Source: Streptomyces melanogenes
GTDB lineage: Bacteria; Actinomycetota; Actinomycetes; Streptomycetales; Streptomycetaceae
DNA: 64,000 nt
Reading direction: 5' to 3'
Assembly: GCF_014649795.1 (NCBI RefSeq)
Contig: NZ_BMTS01000020.1
Location: forward strand, 62,001-126,000
This document shows positions 52,918 through 63,178 of the stretch, in pieces (position 1 is the first letter of the stretch; every line of letters begins with the position of its first letter). A program made the position numbers and the translations under genes. Below the pieces are notes generated by a model. It worked only from the letters and a program-made list of their open reading frames with translations. It did not search any database and had not been told where the DNA came from.

Positions 52918-55593
52918 CTATCTCCGGGTCGCGTACGCCCTTACGTCCGCGTCCGCGTCGTTTACCGCCTTGGCTAGAGCCGTCCGCGCCTCCGGAGTTG
53001 CGTGGGCTCGTAGGGACAGGACCGCCGCCTTGCGTACGTCCGCGTTCGGGTCGGTCAGTGTGGCTGTGAGGGCGGGGATCGCCAGTGGCTCTGGGGCCGA
53101 ACCCAGCGCCGTCGCCGCCCCCGCCCGTACCTGCCACGCCGGGTCCGCCAAGGCGCGTACCGCCCGTACGGCCAGGTCATCGGGGCAACCCGCCCCCGCC
53201 AGTGACGTGTACGCCGCCGCCCTCACCAGCGCGTCCCCGTCGTCCAGGAGCGGGGTCAGGTGGGTGGGGGAGAGCAGGGCTCGGGCCGTTGCGACCCGGA
53301 CCTCGCGGGCCGGGTCCGTCGTCGCCCGTACCAGCTCGTCCTGCGCGTCCACCGAGACCAGGCCGCGTACCGCCGCGAGCCGCACCTCGATGTCGGGGTC
53401 GGTCAGCAAACCCGCGTAGTGGGGCGCGTCGCCCAGGCGCAGGGCACGCAGGACCTCCAGCGATCCGGCGCGTACCCCCGGATCCGAGCCCATCGATGCC
53501 CGGAGCAGGCCTGCCCTCAACTCCGGCTCCGGATCCAGCACTTCGACCAGCTCAAGGAGGCCCCGAGTCGCCGCCACCCTCACCCCCGCGTCCGCGTCCG
53601 CCAGCCGGGCCGCCAAGGCCGGGCCCACCCCCGTCGGGGCCGACTCCGTCAGGGCGGCGACGGCCGCCGAGCGGACCGCCGGGTCGGGGTCGGTCAAGTA
53701 ACCCGTGAACGCGTCCAGTTCCGGCTCGCCCTCCGCCAGCGCCAGGGCTTCCAGGATGCGGGGGGAGTGGGAGACGGTTGTTGCTGCCTGCGTTCGGGTG
53801 GTCCCGCCCGAGCCGATCGGCGCCCGGTCCCGGGGGCCCGCCGTCGCCACCTGCTCCGGGTGGATCTCCCCGAGGTGGCGCGGGGTGCCGCCGGTGGGGG
53901 CGTAGCCGTCCACCGGGACCAGGTACGGCTCCACCGGGCGGGCCGTGAACTCCATCGCGCCGGAAGGCGATTTGCGCAGGTCGAGGTGGTGCAGCCAGGC
54001 CTCGTCGTCCCGCTGCGGGTGGTCCGTACGCTCGTGGTAGAGGCCCCAGCGCGACTCCGTACGTGCCAGTGAGGAGCGCGCCGCCATCTCCGCGCAGTCG
54101 CGGATGAACGTCACTTCCGCGCACCGCATCAGCTCGTGCGGGGTCCGCGCGCCCATCTGCGCGATCTCCGTCCGCATCCGCTCGAAGTGCTCGACGGCCA
54201 GCGACAGCCGGGCGCCCGACTTCGGCGGGGCCACGTAGTCGTTCACGAAACGGCGGAGCTTGTACTCGACCTGGGGCTGCGGCGGGCCCGACGGATGGCG
54301 CAGGGGCCGGTAGACCAGCTCGTGGGCGGCCCGCAGCTGGTCGGGCGGCAACTCGCCGTCGTACGCCGTGAACCGCGCCGCGTCCGCGCCCGCCAGATCG
54401 CCGAAGACGAACGCGCCGATCATGTAGTTGTGCGGTACACAGGCGAGGTCGCCCGCCGCGTACAGGCGCGGCACGGTCGTGCGGCCGTGGTCGTCGACGC
54501 GTACGCCGGAAGCCGAGTGGCCGCCGCACAGGCCGATCTCCGAGATGTGCATCTCGATGTCGTGGGTGCGGTAGTCGTGGCCGCGGCCCGCGTGGAAGGT
54601 GCCGCGGGTGGGGCGTTCGGTGGAGTGCAGAATCGATTCGAGGGCCGTCACCGACTCCTCGGGGAGGTGGCTGAGCTTGAGGTAGACCGGGCCCCGGTCG
54701 CTGGCGACCTCCGTCGCGAACTCGGCCATCATCTGGCCCGACCAGTAGTCAGAGTCGACGAACCGCTCGCCGTGCCGGTTGACCTGGTAGCCGCCGAAAG
54801 GATTCGCCACATAGGCGCAGGCCGGGCCGTTGTAGTCCTTGATCAGCGGGTTGATCTGGAAGCACTCGATGCCGGTGAGCTCGGCGCCCGCGTGGTACGC
54901 CATCGCGTGGCCGTCGCCCGCGTTGGTCGGGTTCTCGTACGTTCCGTACAGGTAGCCCGAGGCGGGCAGGCCGAGGCGGCCGCACGCGCCGGTCGCCAGG
55001 ACCACCGCGCCGGCGCGCACCGTGACGAACGCGCCGGTACGGGTGTGGAAGCCCGCCGCGCCGACCGCGCGGCCGTCCGCCGTGAGGATCCGTACCGGCA
55101 TCACACGGTTCTCGATGCGGATGCGCTCGCGCATCTCGCGCCGTCTGAGCTGCCGGTAGAGGACCTTCTTGACGTCCTTGCCCTCGGGCATGGGCAAGAC
55201 GTACGAGCCGGAGCGGTGCACCTGGCGGACCGCGTACTCGCCGTGCTCGTCCTTCTCGAACTTCACGCCGTACGACTCCAGGCGCTGGACCATCGCGAAG
55301 CCGCGGGTCGCGGTCTGGCGGACCGTGGACTGGTCGACGATCCCGTCGTTGGCGCGGGTGATCTCGGCGACGTAGTCGTCGGGCTCGGCGCGGCCGGGGA
55401 TGACCGCGTTGTTGACGCCGTCCATGCCCATGGCGAGGGCGCCGGAGTGGCGTACGTGGGCCTTTTCGAGGAGGAGCACGCTGGCGCCGCGCTCGGCGGC
55501 GGTGAGCGCGGCCATCGTGCCCGCCGTGCCGCCCCCGACGACGAGGACGTCGCAGGTCAGCTCCTCGGCGTCGGCGAGTGCGGGGATCTGCAT
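52918..55593 (-). CDS. AprA/fumarate-reductase-like flavoprotein fused to HEAT repeats
   Basis: 891 residues. Residues 1-570 are a fumarate-reductase-type FAD protein: dinucleotide fold DVLVVGGGTAGTMAALTAAE, VVLATGACGRLGLPASGYLY, NAGDGHAMAYHAGAELTGIE, then IEMHISEIGLCGGHSASGVR and LYAAGDLACVPHNYMIGAFV. The block NPLIKDYNGPACAYVANPF resembles adenylylsulfate reductase alpha (AprA) more than SdhA. Residues 610-891 are nine HEAT repeats of about 31 residues (DPDPAVRSAAVAAL, DADAGVRVAATRGL and so on, with VR at a fixed place), which bind partners. ATG 55593 has AAGG 7 nt upstream. It is the last gene of a regulator-ferredoxin-ABC operon. AprB-like ferredoxin, ABC importer and regulator suggest reduction or oxidation of an imported anion; the substrate is unknown. 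Confidence 0.85.
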   Translation of the reverse strand: MQIPALADAEELTCDVLVVGGGTAGTMAALTAAERGASVLLLEKAHVRHSGALAMGMDGVNNAVIPGRAEPDDYVAEITRANDGIVDQSTVRQTATRGFAMVQRLESYGVKFEKDEHGEYAVRQVHRSGSYVLPMPEGKDVKKVLYRQLRRREMRERIRIENRVMPVRILTADGRAVGAAGFHTRTGAFVTVRAGAVVLATGACGRLGLPASGYLYGTYENPTNAGDGHAMAYHAGAELTGIECFQINPLIKDYNGPACAYVANPFGGYQVNRHGERFVDSDYWSGQMMAEFATEVASDRGPVYLKLSHLPEESVTALESILHSTERPTRGTFHAGRGHDYRTHDIEMHISEIGLCGGHSASGVRVDDHGRTTVPRLYAAGDLACVPHNYMIGAFVFGDLAGADAARFTAYDGELPPDQLRAAHELVYRPLRHPSGPPQPQVEYKLRRFVNDYVAPPKSGARLSLAVEHFERMRTEIAQMGARTPHELMRCAEVTFIRDCAEMAARSSLARTESRWGLYHERTDHPQRDDEAWLHHLDLRKSPSGAMEFTARPVEPYLVPVDGYAPTGGTPRHLGEIHPEQVATAGPRDRAPIGSGGTTRTQAATTVSHSPRILEALALAEGEPELDAFTGYLTDPDPAVRSAAVAALTESAPTGVGPALAARLADADAGVRVAATRGLLELVEVLDPEPELRAGLLRASMGSDPGVRAGSLEVLRALRLGDAPHYAGLLTDPDIEVRLAAVRGLVSVDAQDELVRATTDPAREVRVATARALLSPTHLTPLLDDGDALVRAAAYTSLAGAGCPDDLAVRAVRALADPAWQVRAGAATALGSAPEPLAIPALTATLTDPNADVRKAAVLSLRAHATPEARTALAKAVNDADADVRAYATRR

Positions 55594-55604
55594 GGGGAGG
55601 CCTT

Positions 55605-56381
55605 TCAGGGGCGTTCGGCGGGCAGGGTGGTGTCCCCGAGGGAGGCGAGGACCTCGCGGCGCAGGGCCGTGGTCGCCGGGTCGTCGTGGGCTTCGCGCTC
55701 GCGCGGCCGGGGCACCGCGAGGACGCGCCCGGTGCCGAGCAGCGCGACCCGGTCGGCCAGGAACAGCGCCTCGTCGACGTCGTGCGTGACGAAGACGACG
55801 GTCGCGCCCGTGCCGCCGAGGACCTCGACGAGCAGTTGCTGCATCCCGGCGCGGGTCTGCGCGTCGAGCGCGCCGAACGGCTCGTCCATCAGGACGGCGC
55901 GCGGGCGCCCGGCCAGCGCGCGGGCCAGCTGGGCGCGCTGGCGCTGGCCGCCGGAGACGCGGTGGGGCAGCTTCGCGGCGTGAGCGTCGAGCCCGACCCG
56001 GCCCAGCCACGCCTGCGCGCGGGCGCGGCGCTCGGCCCGGGGCACGCCCTGGATGGCGAGGGGGAGTTCGACGTTGGCGCGCAGGGAGCGCCACGGGAGC
56101 AGCGCGTCCTCCTGGAACACCAGCGCCCGCTCGGCGGAGGGCGCCAGGACCGGCTCCCCGTCCTGGGTGACCCGGCCCGCCAGCGGCGGGAGCAGCCCGG
56201 CCAGGGTCCGCAGCAGGGTCGACTTGCCGCAGCCGGAGGGCCCCACGACGGCCAGCACCTCGCCCGCCGCGACATCGAGGGCGACCCCGTCGAGGACGGG
56301 CGCGCCGGGGTGGCCGAGGACGGCGTCGTGGAGCGCGAGCACGGCGCCCGAAGTGCGGGCCCGCTCAGACGAGTTGGTCAT
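55605..56381 (-). CDS. ABC transporter ATPase, NitT/TauT type
   Basis: 258 residues. Walker A GPSGCGKSTLLRTLAG, Q-loop VFQEDALLPWRSL (the PWR of nitrate/sulfonate/taurine ATPases), signature VSGGQRQRAQLARAL, Walker B VLMDEPFGALD and H-loop VFVTHDVDEALFL. It overlaps the permease gene by 17 bp and ends 12 bp before the flavoprotein gene. With the permease and binding protein it forms an SsuABC/TauABC-like importer. Confidence 0.94.
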   Translation of the reverse strand: MTNSSERARTSGAVLALHDAVLGHPGAPVLDGVALDVAAGEVLAVVGPSGCGKSTLLRTLAGLLPPLAGRVTQDGEPVLAPSAERALVFQEDALLPWRSLRANVELPLAIQGVPRAERRARAQAWLGRVGLDAHAAKLPHRVSGGQRQRAQLARALAGRPRAVLMDEPFGALDAQTRAGMQQLLVEVLGGTGATVVFVTHDVDEALFLADRVALLGTGRVLAVPRPREREAHDDPATTALRREVLASLGDTTLPAERP

Positions 56382-57225
56382 GGGGGGCCGTCTTGGTGGG
56401 GATCGGGGGAACGGCGGGGGCGGGCGCGACGGCCTTGTCCGTACGGGGGCGGGCGCCCGGTCCGTACGACGGGCGCGGCAGCCAGCGGGTGAGGCGGCGG
56501 CCGAGGAGCTCCACGGCGCTCGCGGTGAGCCGGCCGAGGACGCCGATGGTGACCATGCCGACGAGGACGCCGGGGTAGTCCACGACCGTGTAGTCCTGCC
56601 AGGTGCGGTAGCCGACCCCGTACTCGCCGGAGATCATCTCCGCCGAGATCACACAGATCCACGAGACGCCGATGCCGACCGAGAGGCCGCCGAAGACGCC
56701 GGGCAGCGCGCCCGGGAGCACGACGGATCCGAGCACGCGCCGGCGGCCGCCGCCCATCGTGCGGACGGCTTCCTCCCAGACGGGGGTCAGCGCGCCCACC
56801 GCGTGCCGCGTCGCCACCACGACCGGGAAGAAGGCGGCGGTGCAGGTGATGAAGACGATGCCTTGCTCGTTGGAGGGGAAGAGCAGGATGGCGACCGGGA
56901 CGAGCGCGATCGCCGGGATGGGCCGCAGGACTTCGAGCAGCGGCCCCAGCAGGTCGGCGGCGAGCCGGGAGCGGGCGAGCGCGATGCCGGTGGCCACGCC
57001 CGCGACCGAGGCGAGGGCGAAGCCGGTGAGGATGCGGGTCAGGCTCTGGGTGATGTCCTGCCAGTACGTGCCCTCGCCGAGCCGGTGGCCGAGCTCGCGG
57101 GCCACGTCGGTGACGGTCGGGAACTGCGCGAAGCGCAGCCACAGGTCGACGTCGAGGGAGGTCAGCAGCTGCCACAGACCCAGGGCGGCCAGCAGCGACA
57201 GGGCCCGCGTCAGTCGCCGCGTCAT
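56365..57225 (-). CDS. ABC transporter permease, NitT/TauT type
   Basis: 286 residues with about six membrane helices and the EAA loop EEAVRTMGGGRRRVLGSVVL, then LPGVFGGLSVGIGVSWICVI and GYRTWQDYTVVDYPGVLVGM. It belongs to the SsuC/TauC/NrtB group. ATG 57225 overlaps the stop of the binding-protein gene (ATGA). The Pro-rich tail (RPRTDKAVAPAPAVPPIPTK) is unusually long for the family. Confidence 0.93.
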   Translation of the reverse strand: MTRRLTRALSLLAALGLWQLLTSLDVDLWLRFAQFPTVTDVARELGHRLGEGTYWQDITQSLTRILTGFALASVAGVATGIALARSRLAADLLGPLLEVLRPIPAIALVPVAILLFPSNEQGIVFITCTAAFFPVVVATRHAVGALTPVWEEAVRTMGGGRRRVLGSVVLPGALPGVFGGLSVGIGVSWICVISAEMISGEYGVGYRTWQDYTVVDYPGVLVGMVTIGVLGRLTASAVELLGRRLTRWLPRPSYGPGARPRTDKAVAPAPAVPPIPTKTAPHDQLV

Positions 57226-58571
57226 GACCCGGCCAGCGCGGTGGCGTAGGGGACGGTACGGGCGCCGGGGTGCGCGGTGACGTACCGCGCGGCGACCGAC
57301 GGCGTCACGAACGGCTTGAGCCCGCCGCTGTCGCGCACCCAGACCGCGCGGTCGGCGAACCAGAGCGTGCCGGTGGTGGCGTCGGGGACGTAGACGGCGC
57401 GCGCGGTGTCGCGGTGCGCCGCCGCGAAGCGCAGCGCGAGCGCCGGCGAGTCGAACGCCTCGGTCTTCTCGGCCCCCTTCAGCCACACCTCGCTGCGGGG
57501 CGCGGGCGCGGTGGCCGCCGACTGGCGCCCGTAGTCGGCGCCGTACGCCTTCTTTATGTACCGGTCGTCGACGAACGCGTCCACGTCCACGTCGCCCACC
57601 AGATTCGCCGCCTTCAGGACCGGCACGTCCTGCTTGAGGGCGTCGACCAGGCCCGGCTTCAGGGTGGGGTCGAAGGTGGCGATGCCGTGCGCCCCGTTGT
57701 AGAGGTAGACCACCTCGGCGGGCAGGCCGGTCGCCGAGGCCACCTTCTCGGCCGCCTGGACGGGGTGCTCGCGCAGATACGCCGTCGCGGTGATCTGCGC
57801 CCGCAGGAACGCGTCGAGTACCGCAGGGTTCTTCTCGGCGAAGTCCTCGCGCGCGGTGACGCCGTGGAAGGTCGCCAGGTTCAGCTCGGCGCCGTCGTAC
57901 AGCGCCTTCGCCTTGCCCTGGAAGGCGAGCAGCCCTGGCCACGCCACGAACTGCGAGAGGGCGTCCACACTGCCCGCGCCGAGCGCCGAAGCGCCCACGG
58001 CGGGCTGCTGGTTGACCTTGTGGATGTCCTTGACGGCGTCCAGGCCCGCGCGTTGCAGTGCCCGTACGAGCGTGCCGTCGGCGGCCGAGCCGATACTGGT
58101 CGACACCTTCTTGCCGCGCAGTTCACCCAGATCGGTGAGTTTGGAATCGGGCGTCGTTATAACGGTGTTGAGTCCGCCCCGTAGGTTGTAGCCGGTGACG
58201 GAGACCAGCCGGGTCGGGCGTCCGAGCTGCTTGCCGCGGGCCGCGTTCAGCAGCAGCGGGAAGTCACCCATCGAACCTATGTCGACCTTCCCGGCGGTCA
58301 TCTGCGCGGTGATGGGCGCGCCGGTGGCGTAGTCCTCCCACTTCACCTTGTAGGTGAAGCCGTCCTTCTTGCCGCGCGCCGCCAACTCCCGCTCGAAGGC
58401 GCCGAGCGAGCGCAGCAGGGTGCCCGCGGTCACGGTGTTGATGGTCTTGGACTGGTAGCCGACGGTCACGGTGACCGTACGGCCGCTCCCCGCCTCGGCG
58501 TCGCCGCCGCAGCCGGTGAGGGGCAGGAGCAGGGCGGCGGCCGCCAGGCCCGCGGTAGTGGTGCGTTTCAT
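57222..58571 (-). CDS. ABC substrate-binding lipoprotein with NosL-like C-terminal domain
   Basis: 449 residues. Lipobox LTGC in PLTGCGGDAEAG. Residues 35-350 are a NitT/TauT-type solute-binding protein (TVTVGYQSKTINTV, TAQMTAGKVDIGSMGDFPLL, NLRGGLNTVITTPDSK, QPAVGASALGAGSVDALSQF). The last 90 residues (360-449) look like the NosL fold: FDSPALALRFAAAH, RAVYVPDATTGTLWFADRAV, then PFVTPSVAARYVTAH. NosL binds Cu(I); the CxM copper motif of free NosL is not present here. ATG 58571 with GAGAGG about 9 nt upstream. A binding protein of about 340 aa plus this extra domain is unusual. Confidence 0.88.
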   Translation of the reverse strand: MKRTTTAGLAAAALLLPLTGCGGDAEAGSGRTVTVTVGYQSKTINTVTAGTLLRSLGAFERELAARGKKDGFTYKVKWEDYATGAPITAQMTAGKVDIGSMGDFPLLLNAARGKQLGRPTRLVSVTGYNLRGGLNTVITTPDSKLTDLGELRGKKVSTSIGSAADGTLVRALQRAGLDAVKDIHKVNQQPAVGASALGAGSVDALSQFVAWPGLLAFQGKAKALYDGAELNLATFHGVTAREDFAEKNPAVLDAFLRAQITATAYLREHPVQAAEKVASATGLPAEVVYLYNGAHGIATFDPTLKPGLVDALKQDVPVLKAANLVGDVDVDAFVDDRYIKKAYGADYGRQSAATAPAPRSEVWLKGAEKTEAFDSPALALRFAAAHRDTARAVYVPDATTGTLWFADRAVWVRDSGGLKPFVTPSVAARYVTAHPGARTVPYATALAGS

Positions 58572-58585
58572 CGGGGTTCGGCCTC

Positions 58586-58813
58586 TCACCTGAGCAGATA
58601 GGGCATGTTGACCGTGACGGCTCCGGTGGGACACCGGGCCGCGCAGGGGCCGCAGTACCAGCACTCGTCGACGTGCATGAACGCCTTGCCGCTCGCCGGG
58701 TCGATCGCGAGCGAGTCGAGCGGGCACATGTCGACGCAGAGGGTGCAGCCGTCGATGCACTTCGATCCGTCGATGGTCACGGGCACGTCGGCCCGCTGGG
58801 GCGCCAGGGGCAT
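58586..58813 (-). CDS. Two-cluster ferredoxin, AprB-like
   Basis: 75 residues with eight Cys for two [4Fe-4S] clusters: Cys19, 23, 26, 30 (CIDGCTLCVDMCP) and Cys51, 54, 57, 61 (CWYCGPCAARCP). The first motif has three residues between Cys 1 and 2 instead of two. The block KAFMHVDECWYCGPCAARCP is close to AprB, the beta subunit of adenylylsulfate reductase, minus its C-terminal tail. It lies just upstream of the binding-protein gene and probably passes electrons to or from the AprA-like flavoprotein of the same operon. Confidence 0.9.
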   Translation of the reverse strand: MPLAPQRADVPVTIDGSKCIDGCTLCVDMCPLDSLAIDPASGKAFMHVDECWYCGPCAARCPTGAVTVNMPYLLR

Positions 58814-58877
58814 GGCTGTCTCCAGGGAAGGGGTACGGCGGTGGGGTGGTGCGGGGGCTTGCCTTGAGGGCCGGGGC

Positions 58878-59660
58878 CTAGGCGGACCGGTGGAGCAGCC
58901 CGCTCATGCTGATGCGGTCGCCGCGGAAGCGGATGAACTCCAGGTCCACCGGGCGGCCGTCGCACAGGTGCGTGAGGCGTTCCAGCATGAGGACGGCGGC
59001 CCCGCGCGGGGCCTGCAGGACGGCCGCGGAGTGCGCGTCGGCGTTGACGGCCTCCAGGGTGATGTCGGCGGTGCCGAGCCGGGTGCCGGTCAGGGTCTCG
59101 ATCAGCCGGAAGACGTCGGTGTTCTCCAGGTCGCAGCCGATCAGCTCGGCCCCGATGTCCATGGGGATGTAGGTGAGGTCGAGGGAGAGCGGCAGGCCGT
59201 TCAGCAGCCGCAGCCGTTCGATGTAGAGCACGTCGCTGTGCTCGGGGACGCGCAGCCGTCCGGCGACCGGCGCGGGCGCGGGGACGGGCCCCGCGGTCCG
59301 CACCACGTTGGTGACCGTGCCGTGCTCGTGCAGGGTCTCGGCGAGCCCCTGCAACCGGTCGAGGCCGTGCGCGTACTTCTCGCAGACCACCACCGTGCCG
59401 ACGCCGGGCTGGCGCTCGACCAGTTGCTCCGCCCGCAGCAGGTCGAGCGCCTGGCGGACGGTGTTGCGCGAGACCCGGAAGTCGGCGCCGATGGAGTCCT
59501 CCAGCGGCAGGACGCCGCCGGGGAAACCGCCCGAGAGCGCCTGGCGCCGCAGCAGGTCGGCGAGCTGCCGCGCCTGGTCCGCGCGCAGCCTGCGCCGACG
59601 CGCGGCGGAGACCGGCGCGGTGCGCTCACGGGTGCGTTCGGCTGGCATGCGGTGGACCAT
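58878..59660 (-). CDS. GntR-family regulator with UTRA domain
   Basis: About 260 residues. N-terminal winged helix (LPLEDSIGADFRVSRNTVRQ, then ALDLLRAEQLVERQPGVGTV) and a C-terminal UTRA effector domain (VLYIERLRLLNGLPLSLDLT, AVNADAHSAAVLQAPRGAAV, RPVDLEFIRFRGDRISM). GntR/HutC regulators usually repress until a small ligand binds. It is first in the minus-strand cluster, 64 bp before the ferredoxin gene, so it probably controls that operon and itself. Start ATG 59660 or 59648. A CCACAG/CTGTGG pair lies about 30-50 bp upstream. Confidence 0.9.
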   Translation of the reverse strand: MVHRMPAERTRERTAPVSAARRRRLRADQARQLADLLRRQALSGGFPGGVLPLEDSIGADFRVSRNTVRQALDLLRAEQLVERQPGVGTVVVCEKYAHGLDRLQGLAETLHEHGTVTNVVRTAGPVPAPAPVAGRLRVPEHSDVLYIERLRLLNGLPLSLDLTYIPMDIGAELIGCDLENTDVFRLIETLTGTRLGTADITLEAVNADAHSAAVLQAPRGAAVLMLERLTHLCDGRPVDLEFIRFRGDRISMSGLLHRSA

Positions 59661-59687
59661 ACCGACGCTCTCGGCGCGGTGGTGTTG

Positions 59688-59714
59688 CCACAGTGTTGCG
59701 CCACCTGTGGATAA
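59688..59714. promoter_or_regulatory. Inverted repeat and DnaA-box-like site upstream of gntR
   Basis: CCACAG (59688-59693) and CTGTGG (59705-59710) form an inverted pair around an 11-bp spacer, a plausible GntR operator just upstream of its gene. The right arm continues as TGTGGATAA (59706-59714), the reverse complement of the DnaA box TTATCCACA. A single box does not make an origin. Confidence 0.4.
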
Positions 59715-59850
59715 CTTTTCACCCGCTCTGACCTGCGGTTTCGTCCGCGAACAAGCAAGATCTGCCACGACGGCGGCGGGGGGTGTCGGCCCGGCCCCCT
59801 ATCGTGGCAGGGGTGGCGGAGTTAACGGGACGACGGTGGGGGACGGCGGG

Positions 59851-61740
<1,890 letters not shown>

Positions 61741-61741
61741 C

Positions 61742-61764
61742 CGGGGGCGCCGTCGGCGCCCCCG
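61742..61764. terminator. Hairpin between recQ and fahA
   Basis: Arms 61742-61751 (CGGGGGCGCC) and 61755-61764 pair perfectly around three bases, right after the recQ stop and just before the end of the convergent fahA gene. Confidence 0.8.
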
Positions 61765-61773
61765 CGCGCCTCG

Positions 61774-62997
61774 CTAGGACTCCACGATCCGTCCCGTGAC
61801 CTCGCCGAGCCCCACCCGGACGCCGTCCGGGCCCGGGGCCCACGCGGTCATCGTGACGACGTCGCCGTCCTCCAGGAACGTGCGCTTGCCGGTGGGCAGT
61901 TCCATCGGCTCCGTGCCGTTCCAGGTCAGCTCCAGGAACGAGCCGCGCTGGTCGCGCTCGGGGCCGCTCACCGTGCCCGAGCCGTACACGTCGCCCGTCC
62001 GCAGCGACGCGCCGTTCACCGTCATGTGGGCGAGCTGCTGGGCGGCCGTCCAGTACATGCCGGCGAACGGCGGCTCGGCCACCACCTGGCCGTTGAGCGC
62101 GACAGAGATGCGGATGTCGAAGCCGCCCGGCACCTCGGCGTCCGCGTCGTCGAGGTAGGGCAGCAGCGGGAAGTCCCGCTCCGGCGGCGCCACCCGGGCG
62201 GCCGTCAGCGCCTCCAGCGGGGTGACCCACGCCGAGACCGACGTGGCGAAGGACTTGCCCAGGAACGGGCCGAGCGGGACGTACTCCCACGCCTGGATAT
62301 CCCGCGCCGACCAGTCGTTCAGCAGGAACAGACCGAAGACGTGGTCCTCGAAGGAGGCCAGGTCCACCGGGCTGCCGAGGGCGGACGGGGTGCCCACCAC
62401 GAAGCCCACCTCCGCCTCGATGTCCAGCTTCACCGAGGGGCCGAACACCGGCGCCGGGTCGGTGGGCGCCTTGCGCTGCCCGTGCGGGCGCACCACGTCC
62501 GTGCCGGAGACCACGATCGTGCCGGACCGGCCGTGGTAACCGATCGGCAGGTGCTTCCAGTTGGGGGTGAGCGCGTCCCCGTCCGGCCGGAAGATCCGGC
62601 CCACGTTGGTGGCGTGGTGCTCGCTCGCGTAGAAGTCGACGTAGTCCGAGACCTCGTACGGCAGATGCAGGGTGACCGTGTCCAGCGGGTGCAGCAGGGG
62701 CTCTATGTCGGGCCGGTGCGCGGGCACCGTGACCCACGCGGTGAGCGCGCGCCGCACATCGCGCCACGCCGTGCGCCCGGCCGCGAGCAGCGGGTTCAGC
62801 GTGGGCCTGGCCAGCAGCGCCGCGTACGGGGAGCCGAGCGCGTGCGCGGCGGCCCCCGCGTCCAGGACGTGATCGCCGATGCGGACGCCGACGCGGCGGT
62901 GCTCGGGAGCGTCGGGCGTGGAGAAGACGCCGTACGGAAGGTTGTGCGGGCCGAAGGGGTCGCCCTCGGCCAGGTCGAGCGGGCTCTGCTCGGACAT
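61774..62997 (-). CDS. fahA: Fumarylacetoacetase
   Basis: 407 residues of fumarylacetoacetate hydrolase type. N-terminal SH3-like domain (NLPYGVFSTPDAPEHRRVGV), then SDYVDFYASEHHATNVGRIF with the catalytic His and metal Asp, HLPIGYHGRSGTIVVSG, DIEAEVGFVVG and LLNDWSARDIQAWEYVPLGP. It performs the last step of tyrosine/homogentisate breakdown. ATG 62997; ribosome site weak. It is divergent from the ATP-grasp gene. No other homogentisate genes are in the window. Confidence 0.96.
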   Translation of the reverse strand: MSEQSPLDLAEGDPFGPHNLPYGVFSTPDAPEHRRVGVRIGDHVLDAGAAAHALGSPYAALLARPTLNPLLAAGRTAWRDVRRALTAWVTVPAHRPDIEPLLHPLDTVTLHLPYEVSDYVDFYASEHHATNVGRIFRPDGDALTPNWKHLPIGYHGRSGTIVVSGTDVVRPHGQRKAPTDPAPVFGPSVKLDIEAEVGFVVGTPSALGSPVDLASFEDHVFGLFLLNDWSARDIQAWEYVPLGPFLGKSFATSVSAWVTPLEALTAARVAPPERDFPLLPYLDDADAEVPGGFDIRISVALNGQVVAEPPFAGMYWTAAQQLAHMTVNGASLRTGDVYGSGTVSGPERDQRGSFLELTWNGTEPMELPTGKRTFLEDGDVVTMTAWAPGPDGVRVGLGEVTGRIVES

Positions 62998-63178
62998 CTG
63001 TGCCTGCCTCGCTTTCCACGGGTGTGGAGGACACGTTACGTCGGCGATGGTTGCGTAGGCAGTGTCTAAAGAGTTCGTAATGTCCGGAAACTCCGCGTCC
63101 GGAAGGGGCGATTCCCCCGTACCGTCCTTGCCGGGACACAAACGCGGCGAGGGGGCCGTGCGTCCCGAGGGGGGACTG

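Noticed and set aside
58586..58813. Plain electron-carrier ferredoxin unrelated to the flavoprotein
   Set aside because: The CWYCGPC block and KAF context are AprB-like and the gene is in the same operon, so a specific partner is more likely.
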